A stretch of DNA of 64,000 nt from JALZKA01 sp963786495 (GCA_963786495.1 CAWAZL010000002.1:310001-374000), one strand, 5' to 3'; positions 10,420-19,900 are shown, counted from the first letter of the stretch. Notes: generated by a model from the letters alone, not told the origin. Numbers and translations: made by a program.

Positions 10420-11516
10420 GGCAACATCCTTCCCCATCGCGGCGAAGAAAGGCGACACAACGATCGAGGCCGACGGGCGCGAGGTGCGCGTCTCGAGCGC
10501 AGACCGGGTCATCTTCCCCGCGACCGAGCGCACAGGCGAGATCACGAAGCTCCAGATCGCCGAGTACTACGTCGCAGTTGGCGACGGGATCATGCGAGCG
10601 CTCCGTGAGCGCCCGACGACGCTCGAGCGCTGGCCGAAGGGCGTCCACGAGGGAATGACCATCTCGACCCGCGAAGGCCACAAAGGCGACGCCTTCTACC
10701 AAAAGCGGATCCCCAAGGGAGCGCCCGAGTGGGTCGAGACGGCCCGCATCGAGTTCCCGTCCGGTCGCAGCGCCGACGAGGTCTGCCCCACCGAGCTCGG
10801 CGTCGTCGCTTGGTGCGCGCACATGGGCACGCTCACTTTCCACCCCTGGCCTGTGAGGCGCGCCGACGTCGACCATCCCGACGAGCTCCGCCTGGACCTT
10901 GATCCGCAGCCCGGGACGGATTTCGACGACGCGGTCGAGGTCGCGGCCGAGGCACGGACCCTGCTCTCAGAACTCGAGATCACGGGCTTTCCCAAGACGT
11001 CGGGAGGGCGCGGGCATCCACATCTACGTCCGGATCGAGCCCAAATGGACGTTCACCGACGTGCGCCACGCCGCGATCGCATTCGGGCGCGAACTCGAGC
11101 GGCGGATGCCCGGCCGCGTCACCACCAAGTGGTGGAAGGAGGAGCGTGGCGAGACCGTCTTCGTCGACTACAACCAGAACGCGCGCGACCGGACGATCGC
11201 CTCGCCGTACAGCGTGCGCGCCAAGCCTGGCGCCCCCGTCTCGGCGCCGCTCCTGTGGGACGAGCTTTCCGATGTACAGCCCGAGGACTTCACCGTCGAG
11301 TCGATGCCGGCGCGCTTCGCCGAGGTCGGCGACCGGTTCGAAGCGATCGACGACAAGCACCATTCGCTGGAGCCGCTCCTCGAGATGTACGAGCGGGACG
11401 AGTCCGAGGGAGAGGGCGATATGCCGTACCCGCCGGACTACCCGAAGATGCCGGGCGAACCGAAGCGCGTGCAACCTTCACGAGACCGCGACTTAAAGAC
11501 CGGCGAGAAGAAGTAG
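10418..11516 (+). CDS. LigD-type primase-polymerase (NHEJ polymerase domain), one frameshift
   Basis: Stand-alone archaeo-eukaryotic primase-type polymerase that fills gaps during non-homologous end joining. From ATG 10418 the chain has REVRVSSADRVIFPATER, the 5'-phosphate pocket region and the catalytic pair in ELRLDLDPQPG. Near 11010 the frame shifts exactly inside the SGG-x-G-x-H motif (TSGG then RGIHIYVRIEPKW). It then continues through WWKEERGETVFVDYNQNARDRTIASPYSVR to the end at 11516, giving about 365 residues. The ligase domain is a separate gene at 12608-13568 on the other strand. No Ku or LigD phosphoesterase is in the window. Confidence 0.85.
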
Positions 11517-11574
11517 CATCGCGCGCCAACGAGGAGCGGCGTCTCGTCCCCGGGAAACGAACTACGGAGGGTTT

Positions 11575-11973
11575 ATGGAGAACAGCAAATGGTTCTTGAT
11601 GCTCATTGGCGTCCTTGCGTGCGGCCTCATCGCTGCAGGCTGCGGCGACGATGACGACGACTCGAGCTCGAGCGACGAGCCCGCGACCGAAGAGGAAAGC
11701 GGCGCGACCGGCGAGTCCGGCTCGACCGACACCAGCTCGGGCGCGACCGCGGTCGACGTCGACGAGTTCCTCTCGTCGTGTGAGGAGACCGTTGAGGGCA
11801 CGCCCGGCGCGGATACCGCGATCGCGGCTTGTGAGGACGCTGCCGATGCACTCGAAAATTGCGCCGAAGTGGCCAACGAGTCAGGCGACGAAGAGGTTGC
11901 CGAGGCGGCAATCGCCACCTGTCAGAAGGCTGCCGATGACGCCGTCAAGCAGTTCGAATCGTTGGGCGGCTGA
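11575..11973 (+). CDS. Small secreted lipoprotein with four conserved cysteines (paralogue 1)
   Basis: Unrecognised protein of 132 residues. A signal peptide ends in the lipobox LIAAGC, followed by a poly-Asp/Ser/Glu linker (about residues 23-58) and a helical, acidic domain of about 75 residues. That domain has cysteines in SSCEE, AACED, ENCAE and ATCQK, spaced about 22, 11 and 19 apart. The next gene has the same plan, so this is a tandem duplication. A strong ribosome site (GGAGGG) lies before ATG 11575. The four cysteines probably form two disulfides outside the cell. No function can be assigned. Confidence 0.8.
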   Translation: MENSKWFLMLIGVLACGLIAAGCGDDDDDSSSSDEPATEEESGATGESGSTDTSSGATAVDVDEFLSSCEETVEGTPGADTAIAACEDAADALENCAEVANESGDEEVAEAAIATCQKAADDAVKQFESLGG

Positions 11974-12049
11974 CCCGAAACAGCTGACTCCGTTTAGGAT
12001 CGCCGCGACTTGCGGCGGTCCGCCGCGGGGGTAAACAGAGGAGGATTAG

Positions 12050-12445
12050 ATGCGCATCGCAAAGTGGATGCTCGCGCTCATGGCGCTCCTGGCCTGCGGC
12101 CTTATCGCCGTTGGCTGCGGAGATGACGATGACGACTCGAGCTCCAGCGACGAGCCGGCGACCGAGGAGAGCTCAGACTCGAGCTCAGACGACTCGAGCG
12201 ACGACTCCAGTTCGGAAGGCGTCGACGCAGACGCGTTCCTAGCTGAGTGCGAGGACACGTTTGCAGGCACGCCAGGCGAGGACGCTGCCGCCTCGGCTTG
12301 CCAGCAGGCAGCCGACGCCCTCGAGTCCTGCGGAGAGCAGGCAGAGGAAGCTGGTGCAGACGATGCAGCAGTCGAATCAGCGGTGGCGATTTGCCAAGAC
12401 GCTGCCGACCAGGCCCTCGAGCAGCTCGAAGCGGCCAATCCGTAA
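12050..12445 (+). CDS. Small secreted lipoprotein with four conserved cysteines (paralogue 2)
   Basis: Paralogue of the gene just upstream: 131 residues, lipobox LIAVGC, the same GDDDDDSSSSDEPATEE linker, a longer Ser/Asp stretch, and a C-terminal helical domain with cysteines in AECED, SACQQ, ESCGE and AICQD. The linker and signal are nearly identical to paralogue 1, while the cysteine domain is clearly diverged (TPGADTAIAACEDAAD against TPGEDAAASACQQAAD). This suggests that the anchor is under recent homogenisation or strong composition bias. The ribosome site GAGGAGG precedes ATG 12050. The hairpin at 12484-12509 follows. Confidence 0.8.
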   Translation: MRIAKWMLALMALLACGLIAVGCGDDDDDSSSSDEPATEESSDSSSDDSSDDSSSEGVDADAFLAECEDTFAGTPGEDAAASACQQAADALESCGEQAEEAGADDAAVESAVAICQDAADQALEQLEAANP

Positions 12446-12483
12446 GCAAGTTCGGGCTTAACGGCCCAACCGACGTAAGGCTG

Positions 12484-12509
12484 CCGGCCGTCCCTCAGGG
12501 GGCGGCCGG
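12484..12509 (+). terminator. Hairpin downstream of lipoprotein gene
   Basis: Inverted repeat CCGGCCG (12484-12490) and CGGCCGG (12503-12509) with a 12-base loop, followed by TTGTCTTA. The T-tract is weak, but the place, 38 bases after the stop, fits a terminator for the lipoprotein pair. Confidence 0.6.
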
Positions 12510-12523
12510 TTGTCTTAGGGTCT

Positions 12524-12614
12524 GACCCCGAAGGGGTCTGACCCTCCCGCGCGCCCTACTGCGCGCGCCCTACTCGACCCCGAAGGGGTCTGACCCTTCC
12601 GCGCGCCCTACTGC
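12524..12614. repeat. Two 39-bp direct repeats containing GACCCC-GAA-GGGGTC
   Basis: The copies lie at 12524-12562 and 12576-12614 and differ at one base. Each begins with the palindrome GACCCC-GAA-GGGGTC, then TGACCC, then CGCGCGCCCTACTGC. The second copy includes the last seven coding and stop bases of the ligase gene. The embedded GGGTCTGACCC also recurs at 50162-50220. Confidence 0.8.
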
Positions 12615-13568
12615 TCCAGCTGGTCGAAGGTGCACTCGCGCGGGTCCTTGTCGTCGCGCCAGCGCACCAGTTTGGCCCCGTGGCGGATGCGGTTCGCCGA
12701 CACGTGGTCGAAGGTGATCTCGACCACCAGCTCGGGGCGCAGGTCCACCCACTGGAGATCGCGGTCGCCGGTCCAACGGCTCGGGTCGCCGGACCCGCGC
12801 TCGCCGGTCTCGTAAGGCGCCAGCTCGCCCACCAGCTCACGCTTCCGTTTGGCGGTGAGGCCGGAGGTGTGTCCGACAATGCGCAGGTCGTCGCCGTCGT
12901 AGACGCCCAGGATGAGCGCGCCGACGGTGTTCTCCTCCTTGCCGGGGCGCCAACCTGACCACGACAACGTCGGCTGTGCGCACCCGCTTGATCTTCACCA
13001 TGCCCTTGCGCTCGCCCGGCTTGTAGGTGGAGTCGAGCTCCTTCGCGATCACGCCCTCGCCGCCCTGAAGCCAGGGCTCCGCCTCGGCCGGATCTTTTGT
13101 GAGCGGCGTGAGCTCGACCGACCCGGTTGCTCTTGCCCCAGCCGTTGATCAGCCCTTCGAGCGCTTCCCGGCGCTCGGCCAGCGTGAACTTCGTCGCGTT
13201 CTTCTTACCGACGGCCAGGATGTCGAAGGCCCGAAAGATCGCCGGGGTCTCCTCCGCGAGGCGGTTGATCCGCGACTCGGCCGGATGGATCCGGTTCTGA
13301 AGCGCGTCGAAGACCTCCTTGCCGTCGGAGTCCAGGATCACGAGCTCGCCGTCAAGGATGTACTGCCCCTTCGGGAAGTCGAGCTCGGGGAAGTAGCGGT
13401 GAAGCGGCTTGCCGCCGCGGCTCTGGACGAAGACGTCGTCGCCGTCGACGAAGGCGAGCGCGCGAAAGCCGTCCCATTTCGGCTCGTAAGCCCAGCCCTC
13501 GCCCTCCGGGAGCGCCTTTCGCGAAAGCGCGAGCTGCGGCTTGACGGAGGCTTGAGCGGAAGCGCCAT
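12608..13568 (-). CDS. ATP-dependent DNA ligase (LigC/LigD ligase-domain type), frameshifted
   Basis: Seals nicks or double-strand breaks using ATP. Read across frames: start ATG 13568 giving MALPLKPP, then VKPQLALSRKALPEG after a one-base shift near 13548. Motif I is YEPKWDGFRAL with the adenylated lysine; motif III is ILDGELVILD; motif IV is GGEGVIAKELDSTYKPGER; motif V is GMVKIKR. The OB-fold continues from about 12965 (GALILGVYDGDDLRIVGH) to DQLEQ and the stop at 12608. Other shifts lie near 13130 and 12960. About 318 residues fit a minimal LigC-like enzyme. It lies 17 bp after the S51 peptidase gene and probably shares its transcript. Confidence 0.83.
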
Positions 13569-13585
13569 CCGAGGCGCGATCGTAG

Positions 13586-14377
13586 TTACCGAACGACGTG
13601 CCGCGCCTTGGCCTTGGCTCGGCGGAGCTCCCGCATCTCCAGCGATCGCCGGATCGTCGCACGGGGGCAGCTCGGGCGCAGCGGGATCGGTCGGAGCGCC
13701 ATCTCGCGCACGCCGTCGCGGTCCGGGCTCGACCCGGACCACGCGCGCGCCCTGCCGTCCGGCGAACGCCTCGACCGGGCGGGTGCCCTCGAAGAGGAGG
13801 CCCGCGCCGTCGTCGATGCCATATCCCGCGGGCAGCCCGCTCTCGACCTCGCGCCAGAAGACAAGTCCGGCCGTTCCGGGTCGCGCGCGTAGTGGACGCG
13901 CAAGCGTTCCAGGGAGGAAGCCCGAGCCCCTCCGCTTTTTGGGGCCTGCCGGCGGACGAGGTGATCCCGTGCTCGAACCAGCACATCGCGCCCGCGCTCT
14001 GGCCGGCGAGGAGGATGCCGCACTCCCACGCCTCGCGCATGATCTCGGCCAGGCCGTGCGCGCGCCAGATCGCGATCAGGTTCAGCATCGAGCCACCGGC
14101 CGACGTAGATCAGGTCCTGTTCGAGCAGGTGCTCGCGCAGGTTCACCCACTCGCGCTCCATGCGAAAGAGCGAGACGTGCGTGGGGCGGCAGTCGAAGCG
14201 GTCGAGCACGGAGTAGAAGTCGGAGATCGACTGCTGGGGGTCGCCGCTGGCCGTCGGCAAGAGGCAGACGCGCGGGTTCTCGACGCGGGTCAGGTCGAGC
14301 AGGTGGCGCACGATCGCGCGCTCGGCGGGGGCCGAGCGGAACTCATGGCCGCCGAGCGCGACGATCCGCCGCGTCAA
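13586..14377 (-). CDS. Peptidase S51 (dipeptidase E / cyanophycinase-like), second of a tandem pair, frameshifted
   Basis: Class I glutamine-amidotransferase-like serine peptidase fold of the PepE family. From ATG 14377: RRIVALGGHEF, then VCLLPTASGDPQQSISDFY. The frame moves near 14100 to GGSMLNLIAIWRAHGLAEI and the nucleophile elbow GQSAGAMCWF. It moves back in the last third, which ends KAKARHVVR with a stop at 13586. Its start overlaps the stop of the upstream paralogue (ATGA). PepE enzymes cut Asp-X dipeptides; bacterial relatives include cyanophycinase. Substrate unknown. The neighbouring ligase may simply be co-transcribed. Confidence 0.75.
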   Translation of the reverse strand: MTRRIVALGGHEFRSAPAERAIVRHLLDLTRVENPRVCLLPTASGDPQQSISDFYSVLDRFDCRPTHVSLFRMEREWVNLREHLLEQDLIYVGRWLDAEPDRDLARARPGRDHARGVGVRHPPRRPERGRDVLVRARDHLVRRQAPKSGGARASSLERLRVHYARDPERPDLSSGARSRAGCPRDMASTTARASSSRAPARSRRSPDGRARAWSGSSPDRDGVREMALRPIPLRPSCPRATIRRSLEMRELRRAKAKARHVVR

Positions 14378-15111
14378 ACCGCAACCAGCGCCGGGGTCGC
14401 AGGCTCGGCGAGGTATTCGGCCGCCAGCCGCTCCTCCACCACGCCGGCCGGTCCGCAGCTGAGCGACGCGGCCCCAGCCGACGGGCGCGAGGCACGACCC
14501 GGTGGAGCGCGAGGCCGCGGAAGTGGAGCGCCGCGCCGTCGTCGGCCGCGTACCCCGGGCGCATGCCGTCGCACAGGAGGCGGTGGAACTCGTCGCGCCG
14601 CTCGGGCTCGGAGTCGTAGTGCGCGGTGAAGCTCCATGGCAAGAAGCCCATGCCCTCGACCCGCTCGGGCGCGTCGTAGTAGGCGGTGATCGGGTCGCTG
14701 AACCAGCAGAGCGCGCCAGCCGAAAGGCCGCACAGGACGACGCCCGCCTCCCATGCCTCGCGCATGATCTGGTCGATCCCGTGTGCCTTCCACACGCCGA
14801 GCAGGCTGACGAGGCTGCCGCCGCCGACGTAGATCAGGTCCTGCGAGAGGAGGTGCTCGCGGACGCAAGGGATCGCGCGGTCGCGGCGGAAGAAGCGTGA
14901 GGTGGGAAGCGTCCGCCCTCTCCTTCGCGAACTCCTGGTAGAAGCGCACGACGTAGTGGTCGGCGTCGCCGGACGCAGTCGGCAGGAAGCAGACCTGCGG
15001 GCGCGCCTTGCCGGTCAGGCCAAGCACGTAGTCGTCCAGAAGCGGATTGCCGCGCTCCATGGAGAAGCCGCCACCACCGAAAGCGACGATCTGCCGACGC
15101 TCGCCTTTCAT
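14374..15111 (-). CDS. Peptidase S51 (dipeptidase E / cyanophycinase-like), first of a tandem pair, frameshifted
   Basis: Paralogue of the gene downstream. From ATG 15111: QIVAFGGGGFSMERGNPLLD, VCFLPTASGDADHYVVRFYQ. After a shift near 14895 it reads DLIYVGGGSLVSLLGVWKAH, the nucleophile elbow CGLSAGALCWFSD and GMGFLPWSFTAHYDSEPERR. After another shift near 14480 the tail is EYLAEPATPALVAV with the stop at 14374. About 245 residues, normal for the family. The Ser nucleophile is conserved in both copies, so both look active if the frame breaks are sequencing errors. A longer upstream in-frame start (15309) would run through the neighbouring divergent gene and is rejected. Confidence 0.77.
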   Translation of the reverse strand: MKGERRQIVAFGGGGFSMERGNPLLDDYVLGLTGKARPQVCFLPTASGDADHYVVRFYQEFAKERADASHLTLLPPRPRDPLRPRAPPLAGPDLRRRRQPRQPARRVEGTRDRPDHARGMGGGRRPVRPFGWRALLVQRPDHRLLRRARAGRGHGLLAMELHRALRLRARAARRVPPPPVRRHAPGVRGRRRRGAPLPRPRAPPGRASRPSAGAASLSCGPAGVVEERLAAEYLAEPATPALVAV

Positions 15112-15186
15112 AGTGGAAATATCGTCCGCTGGGAGGCGTTTGGTGCTTGTCCAGGTGTCCAGAGCTTCACCACAACGTTTCGCCCC

Positions 15187-16445
15187 ATGGTCGAGTCCCA
15201 AAAACCCCTGCAAATGAAGCCCACCCGGCGAGGCCGACGTGGTCGTCGTCGGCGCGGGAATCGTGGGTCTCGCGACCGCGCGCGAGCTGTCGCTTCGCCA
15301 CGACGGCATCCGGATCGCCGTGCTGGAGCGCGAGACCGCAGATCGGGACGCACCAGACCGGTCGCTCTTCAGGCGTCATTCACGCGGGCATCTATTACGT
15401 GCCGGGCTCGCTCAAGGCGCGTCTTTGCGTAGAGGGCGCGCGCGAGCTTTACGCGTTCTGCGACGATCGCGGCATCCCCACCGAGCGCGGCGGCAAGCTG
15501 ATCGTCGCGACGCGGCCCGAGGAGCTGCCGCGCCTCGACGAGCTGGAGCGCCGGGGCGTTGAGAACGAGGTGCCGGGCCTCAGGCGGGTCGGCGCCAGGA
15601 CGAGATCGCCGACATCGAGCCGCATGCCCGCGGCATCGAGGCGCTTCACTCCCCCGCGAACGGGCACCGTGGACTTTCGCGTCGTCGCGCGCGCCTACGC
15701 CGACGATGTCGACGGCGGCCGGCGGCACCGTCACCACCGTCTGCGAGGTGCTCGCGATCCGCGAGGGCGACGGCGGCGTGGAAGTCGAGCACGCCGCTCG
15801 GCATCGACGCGGGCGAAGGCGCTGGTGAGCTGCGCGGGCGCCTGGTCGGACCGCCTGGCGGTGGCGGCCGGCGCGCCCGCCGAGCCGCGCATCGTCCCCT
15901 TCCGAGGCGGCTACCTGCGCCTGCGGCCCGAGCGCGCCTCCTCGTGCGCTCGAACATCTACCCGGTGCCCGATCCTGACCTGCCTTTCCTGGGCGCCCAC
16001 CTCACACGCGGGCTACGACGGCGAGGTCCTGCTGGGCCCGACCGCGCTCATGGTCGGCGCGCGTGACGCCTACAAGGTCGGGCGAATCCGCGCCAGCGAT
16101 CTGTGGCAGACGCTCGTCATGGCCCGGAACCTGGCGGATGGCTCGGGCGCAACTGGCGAGCGGGCCTGACCGAGATCCGCCACGCCCTTCGCCCATCGCG
16201 CGCTGGTCGTGAGGCTCAGCGCTTCGTGCCCGAGCTCGACGCCCGGCGACTTCGTGCCCGGCCCGTCCGGGATCCGCGCGCAGGCGCTCGCCCGCGACGG
16301 CTCGCTGGTCGACGACTTCGTCCTATCGCGGACCGGCAGCTGCGTCCACGTCCGCAACGCGCCCTCGCCGGCCGCGACGTCGTCGCTCGCGATCGCGCGC
16401 CTGATCGCCGATGAGGTAGACGCTCGTAAACTGCGCTCGGGGTAG
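15187..16445 (+). CDS. lhgO: L-2-hydroxyglutarate oxidase/dehydrogenase (LhgO-like FAD enzyme), heavily frameshifted
   Basis: FAD enzyme oxidising L-2-hydroxyglutarate to 2-oxoglutarate, feeding electrons to oxygen or the membrane. Pieces in order: ADVVVVGAGIVGLATAREL (dinucleotide-binding motif), IGTHQTGRSSGVIHAGIYY, PGSLKARLCVEGARELYAF, GTVDFRVVARAYADDV, VSCAGAWSDRLA, VPFRGGYLRLRPE, SNIYPVPDPDLPFLG and a tail with PGPSGIRAQALARDGSLVDD. At least six frame changes separate them, near 15230, 15345, 15595, 15715, 15810, 15945 and 16130, and each continues the known family order. The start is uncertain (ATG 15187 or 15214). The symbol is by resemblance; the reaction has not been verified. Confidence 0.78.
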
Positions 16446-16446
16446 G

Positions 16447-18221
16447 GTGCGGTTCGTGGAAGCTGCGACACAGGCCGAGATCGAGGAGCAAGCCGGAGCG
16501 CGCCGTCTCGTCGTTTTCCAAGTCGCTCTTCCTCGGCGAGATCCACGAGGACATGGTCTTCCCGTGGCCCGTGCCCGATCCCGGCGAGCAGGAGAAGGTC
16601 ACGGGGCTGATCCGGGCCGCGCGCGAGATCGCGGGCGACCAGGACTACGGCAAGTTCGAGGAGGAGCGCTGGATCCCGGACAAGCTCCTGCGCGAGCTGG
16701 GTGAGGCAGGCCTGCTCGGCCTCTACGTCGACGAGAAGTACGGCGGCCAAGGCCTATCGCAGACCGGGTACGCCCGCGTCTTCGAGACCTTCACTCACAT
16801 CGACGCGACGCTCTCGATCGTCCTCGGCGTCCACCAGTCGATCGGCTACAAGGCGATCCACCTCTTCGGCATCGGACGAGCAGAAGGAGCGGTTCCTCCC
16901 CGACCTCTGCTCGGGCAGGAAGCTCGCCGCGTTCGCCCTGACCGAGCCCGAACGCCGGCTCGGACGCCTACAACATCGAGTCGCGCGCCGTCCAGCAGGC
17001 CGACGGCTCCTGGGTCCTGAACGGCGAGAAGCGCTACATCGGCAACGGCTCGCGCGCCGACGTTCTCACCGTCTTTGCGCGCGCCGAGGTCGACGGCAAG
17101 GACCGCCACATCGCGCTGATCCTCGAGAAGGGGATGAAGGGCTTCGAGGTCGGCGACCGCTACGACACGATGGGGCTGCGCGGCGAACGACCTGCGGCGC
17201 CTGAAGTTCAACGACGTGAAGATCCCCGCCGAGAACGTGATCGGCGAGCCCGGCGAGGGCTTCAAGATCGCGATGCAGGTCCTGAACAACGGCCGGATCG
17301 GCCTCGGCACCGGGCGCGGTCGGCGCATCGAAGTACTTGATGGACCTCGCGATCGACCACTCAAGGAGCGGCGGCAGTTCGGCCGGCCGCTTGCCGAGTT
17401 CGAGCTGGTCCAGGACAAGATCGGCTGGATGGTCTCCTACCTCTTCGGGCTGGAGTCCATGGCGTACATGACCTGCGGCCTGGTCGACGCGGGAGTCGAG
17501 GACTACTCGCTCGAGTCGGCCATGTGCAAGATCTCGGGAACCGAGTTCCTCTGGTACCAGGCGAACCGGGCGCTCCAGCTCCGCGGCGGCGAGGGATACA
17601 TGAAGACCGATCCCTACGAGCGCCTCCTGCGCGACATCCGGATCTTCCCGATCTTCGAGGGAGCGAACGACGTGATGCGCTGCTTCGTCGCGCTCTCGGG
17701 CCTCAAGCCGCTGGGCGAGGAGCTCTCCGGGCTGGGCGACATCGGGCTGTCGGACCCGATCGGCTCAATCGGCGTCCTCGCCGACTACTTCGGCGGCAGG
17801 GTCAGGCGCGAGGTGCGGCCCGACCGGATCGGAAAGGCGCACGGCGAGCTGAAGTCGCACGCGGACGCGGTCTCCGAGCAGGTGAAGGAGCTACGCGACA
17901 TCTCCGAAGGCCTCTTGCGCAAGCACAAGAAGGACATCATGGAGGCGCAGTTCCAGCAGAAGCGGCTCGCCGACGCGGTCGTCCGACATCTTCGCCCAGG
18001 TCTCCGTGCTCTCACGCGTTACCGCGATCTTCGAGGACCAGGGCGTCGAGCCCTCGGGCCAGGAGCGCTACATCGCCGAGACGTTCTGCGAGCGCGCCGC
18101 GGCACGCGTCCAATCGAACTTCCGCCAGATCGAGTCGAACGACGACGATCGCATGAAGGCGATCGCGAAGCTCGCGTACAAGCGCGGCCAGTACGGCTAC
18201 GCGCTCTTCGGCGACGAGTAG
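16447..18221 (+). CDS. Very-long-chain-type acyl-CoA dehydrogenase, frameshifted
   Basis: First step of fatty-acid beta-oxidation, passing electrons to ETF. About 590 residues across frames, longer than short-chain ACADs and like ACADVL/ACAD9 with a C-terminal extension. Visible: FSKSLFLGEIHEDMVFPWP, GLYVDEKYGGQGLSQTGYAR, FALTEPNAGSDAYNIES (FAD/substrate site), a substrate-cavity stretch with LQLRGGEGYMK (Arg-Gly-Gly), IFPIFEGANDVMRCF, and a C-terminal helical part ending YGYALFGDE. Breaks lie near 16520, 16875, 16955, 17190, 17330 and 17980. The GTG start at 16447 is tentative, because the first shift falls soon after it. It follows the LhgO-like gene at once on the same strand. Confidence 0.82.
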
Positions 18222-18244
18222 ACGCTGCGGTGGATTGGGGGCCA

Positions 18245-18625
18245 ATGGAGCCTGAGGTCATCTGGTCCAACGACGACTGGGAGCTCGTGATCCTCGCGTC
18301 GGAACCGCAGCTGACTGTAGTTCGCGGCCGCTTCGCGCCTGGGCAGACCCCGGCTGGCCGGCACGTGCACCAGGAGCACGTCGACTCGTTCTATGTGCTC
18401 GATGGAACGATGACCTTCGAGATTGGTCCTGACGCTGAGCGTGTAGTCGTCGAGGCGGGCGGTTCGATCGCGATACAGCCGGGGACCGCCCACTCTTTTC
18501 TGAATGACAGCGACGCTGACGCGACCGTCCTCAACATCCACGCTCCGGACGCCGGGTTCGCGGAGTTCATGCGCGGGATGCGCGACGGTGTCGCCGTCGA
18601 ATGGGATCAGCATCCGGCCCCCTAG
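18245..18625 (+). CDS. Cupin domain protein
   Basis: Single-domain cupin of 126 residues. Motif 1 is GRHVHQEHVDSFYVLDGTMTFEIG (H-x-H, then E/D-x-F-Y-V-L-x-G) and motif 2 is PGTAHSFLN, giving the usual three His and one acidic metal ligand. Substrate is unknown; cupins range from isomerases to dioxygenases and binding proteins. It starts 23 bp after the dehydrogenase stop. A longer reading that joins this frame to the end of the dehydrogenase arises from the frame break at about 17980 and is not real. Confidence 0.85.
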   Translation: MEPEVIWSNDDWELVILASEPQLTVVRGRFAPGQTPAGRHVHQEHVDSFYVLDGTMTFEIGPDAERVVVEAGGSIAIQPGTAHSFLNDSDADATVLNIHAPDAGFAEFMRGMRDGVAVEWDQHPAP

Positions 18626-19810
18626 CTAATAGCCGGGCGGGTGCCTGACCACGTATCCGGCCGAACTTCGCGGTGCGGTTTGCCAGCGTGGCGGCGCGCC
18701 GGAGGTGTCGAACCTGAGTCCGGCCACCGTCATGAAGGTGTGGCCGGAGTGCGCGTAGACGGAGATCCAGTTGCCGGGACCTGCGTCGCCCCACGTCATC
18801 AGACCGGTCGAGTCGAGCGGGGAATCGAGGAATCCGCCGCCGTGGAGGACGTAGCTCACGGAGCCGGAGCAGTCGTAACCGGCGGCCTCGAAGGAGCCGT
18901 GGCCCCCTCCCCAGATGTAAGGGGTGTTGGTGATCTCGTTGCCCGCGGCGATCGCAGCCTTCACGGCCGCAGGCGCGTTGGCCGGCGCGTTGGCCGTGCC
19001 GTCGGAATTCAGCGTCGCCCGGGAGCCGCTCGGGGGCGCGACCGTTTGCGAATCGCCCGCCGGCGTCGGCGCCGGCGTCGAGAGAACATCAATCAGATGC
19101 TTCTCCTTGCCGATCAGGTCGGCCAGGGCTTCGCGGCGGTCATCTCGAACGGACCTCAGTTCGGCCTCGCGCTCCTCGGCTTCTGCGCGCGCGGACGCCA
19201 GCTCCTGCTGGCGCGCTGCAATGGCATCGCGAGCGGCGTCGATCCTGGCGACGGAGTCCTCGGTCGAGCCGACCTTCTCGGAAATATCCGCGCGGAGGCG
19301 GTCTACGCGCTCGACGACGCTGGTCTCGTAGTCGTTGATTCGCCCGAGGAGATCTGCCCGCGAAGCGAGATCGTCCATCCCGTCCGCGTCGAGGAGCACC
19401 TGGACCTCGTCGACCTCTCCGTTCTTGTAGATGAACACCAGGAGGTCCTTCAGGTCGCCCGAAGCGGCGCGCAGACGCACCTTCGTCTGCGCAAGTGCCG
19501 CGCGTTGCTGGGCCAACAGTTCCCGTTCGGACGCCAGCTCTTCCTCCTTCTCGGAGAGCTCTTCGCCTACCTCAAGCTCACGGGTCCGCAACTCGCCGGC
19601 CCTCGCAAGTGCCGCGTCGACGGCCGCGTTCTCATCGGCCAGCGCTTCACGGATGCGATCTTGTTCGGCCCGTACCTCTTCGAGCTGAGTCTGAGCGCGG
19701 CTCTCCTGTCCATTCCAGAGCGCAAGTGGGACGATTGCCGCGCACACCAAGATGGCCGTGAGGAGACGGCGGCGGTACGGGCGTGGATGATTCAGGACGT
19801 GCAGCATCAC
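18626..19810 (-). CDS. Secreted coiled-coil NlpC/P60 peptidoglycan endopeptidase
   Basis: Cell-wall hydrolase of the RipA/CwlO kind, 394 residues. Signal anchor at about 14-35; long coiled coil (about 40-250, rich in E/R/A heptads); Pro/Thr linker with PAPTPAG; then a C-terminal NlpC/P60 domain. The catalytic cysteine is C314 in YDCSGSVSYVL and the histidine is H357 in HSGHTFMTV, with the usual NTPYIWGGGH lead-in. In RipA and CwlO the coiled coil holds the enzyme inactive until FtsEX or a partner acts; whether that applies here is inference. Its stop abuts the cupin stop, convergent with no gap. Confidence 0.9.
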   Translation of the reverse strand: MMLHVLNHPRPYRRRLLTAILVCAAIVPLALWNGQESRAQTQLEEVRAEQDRIREALADENAAVDAALARAGELRTRELEVGEELSEKEEELASERELLAQQRAALAQTKVRLRAASGDLKDLLVFIYKNGEVDEVQVLLDADGMDDLASRADLLGRINDYETSVVERVDRLRADISEKVGSTEDSVARIDAARDAIAARQQELASARAEAEEREAELRSVRDDRREALADLIGKEKHLIDVLSTPAPTPAGDSQTVAPPSGSRATLNSDGTANAPANAPAAVKAAIAAGNEITNTPYIWGGGHGSFEAAGYDCSGSVSYVLHGGGFLDSPLDSTGLMTWGDAGPGNWISVYAHSGHTFMTVAGLRFDTSGAPPRWQTAPRSSAGYVVRHPPGY

Positions 19811-19900
19811 GCCGCCCGGAACGGGCGACCAAAGCCACGTTAGGGGTCAATCGATGCGCCGGACGCGCCTCGGACGTCCGCGCAAGACCGATTGCGCCGC

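Noticed and set aside
12556..14088. A 510-codon open frame on the minus strand
   Set aside because: It is a chimera: its first part is the middle of the S51 peptidase, the next an off-frame stretch, then the N-terminal half of the ligase, joined by frame breaks. I annotate the two underlying genes instead.
17216..18625. Acyl-CoA dehydrogenase fused to cupin
   Set aside because: The apparent fusion arises because a frame break near 17980 hides the true dehydrogenase stop at 18221. The family's C-terminus is found in another frame and the cupin has its own ATG at 18245.
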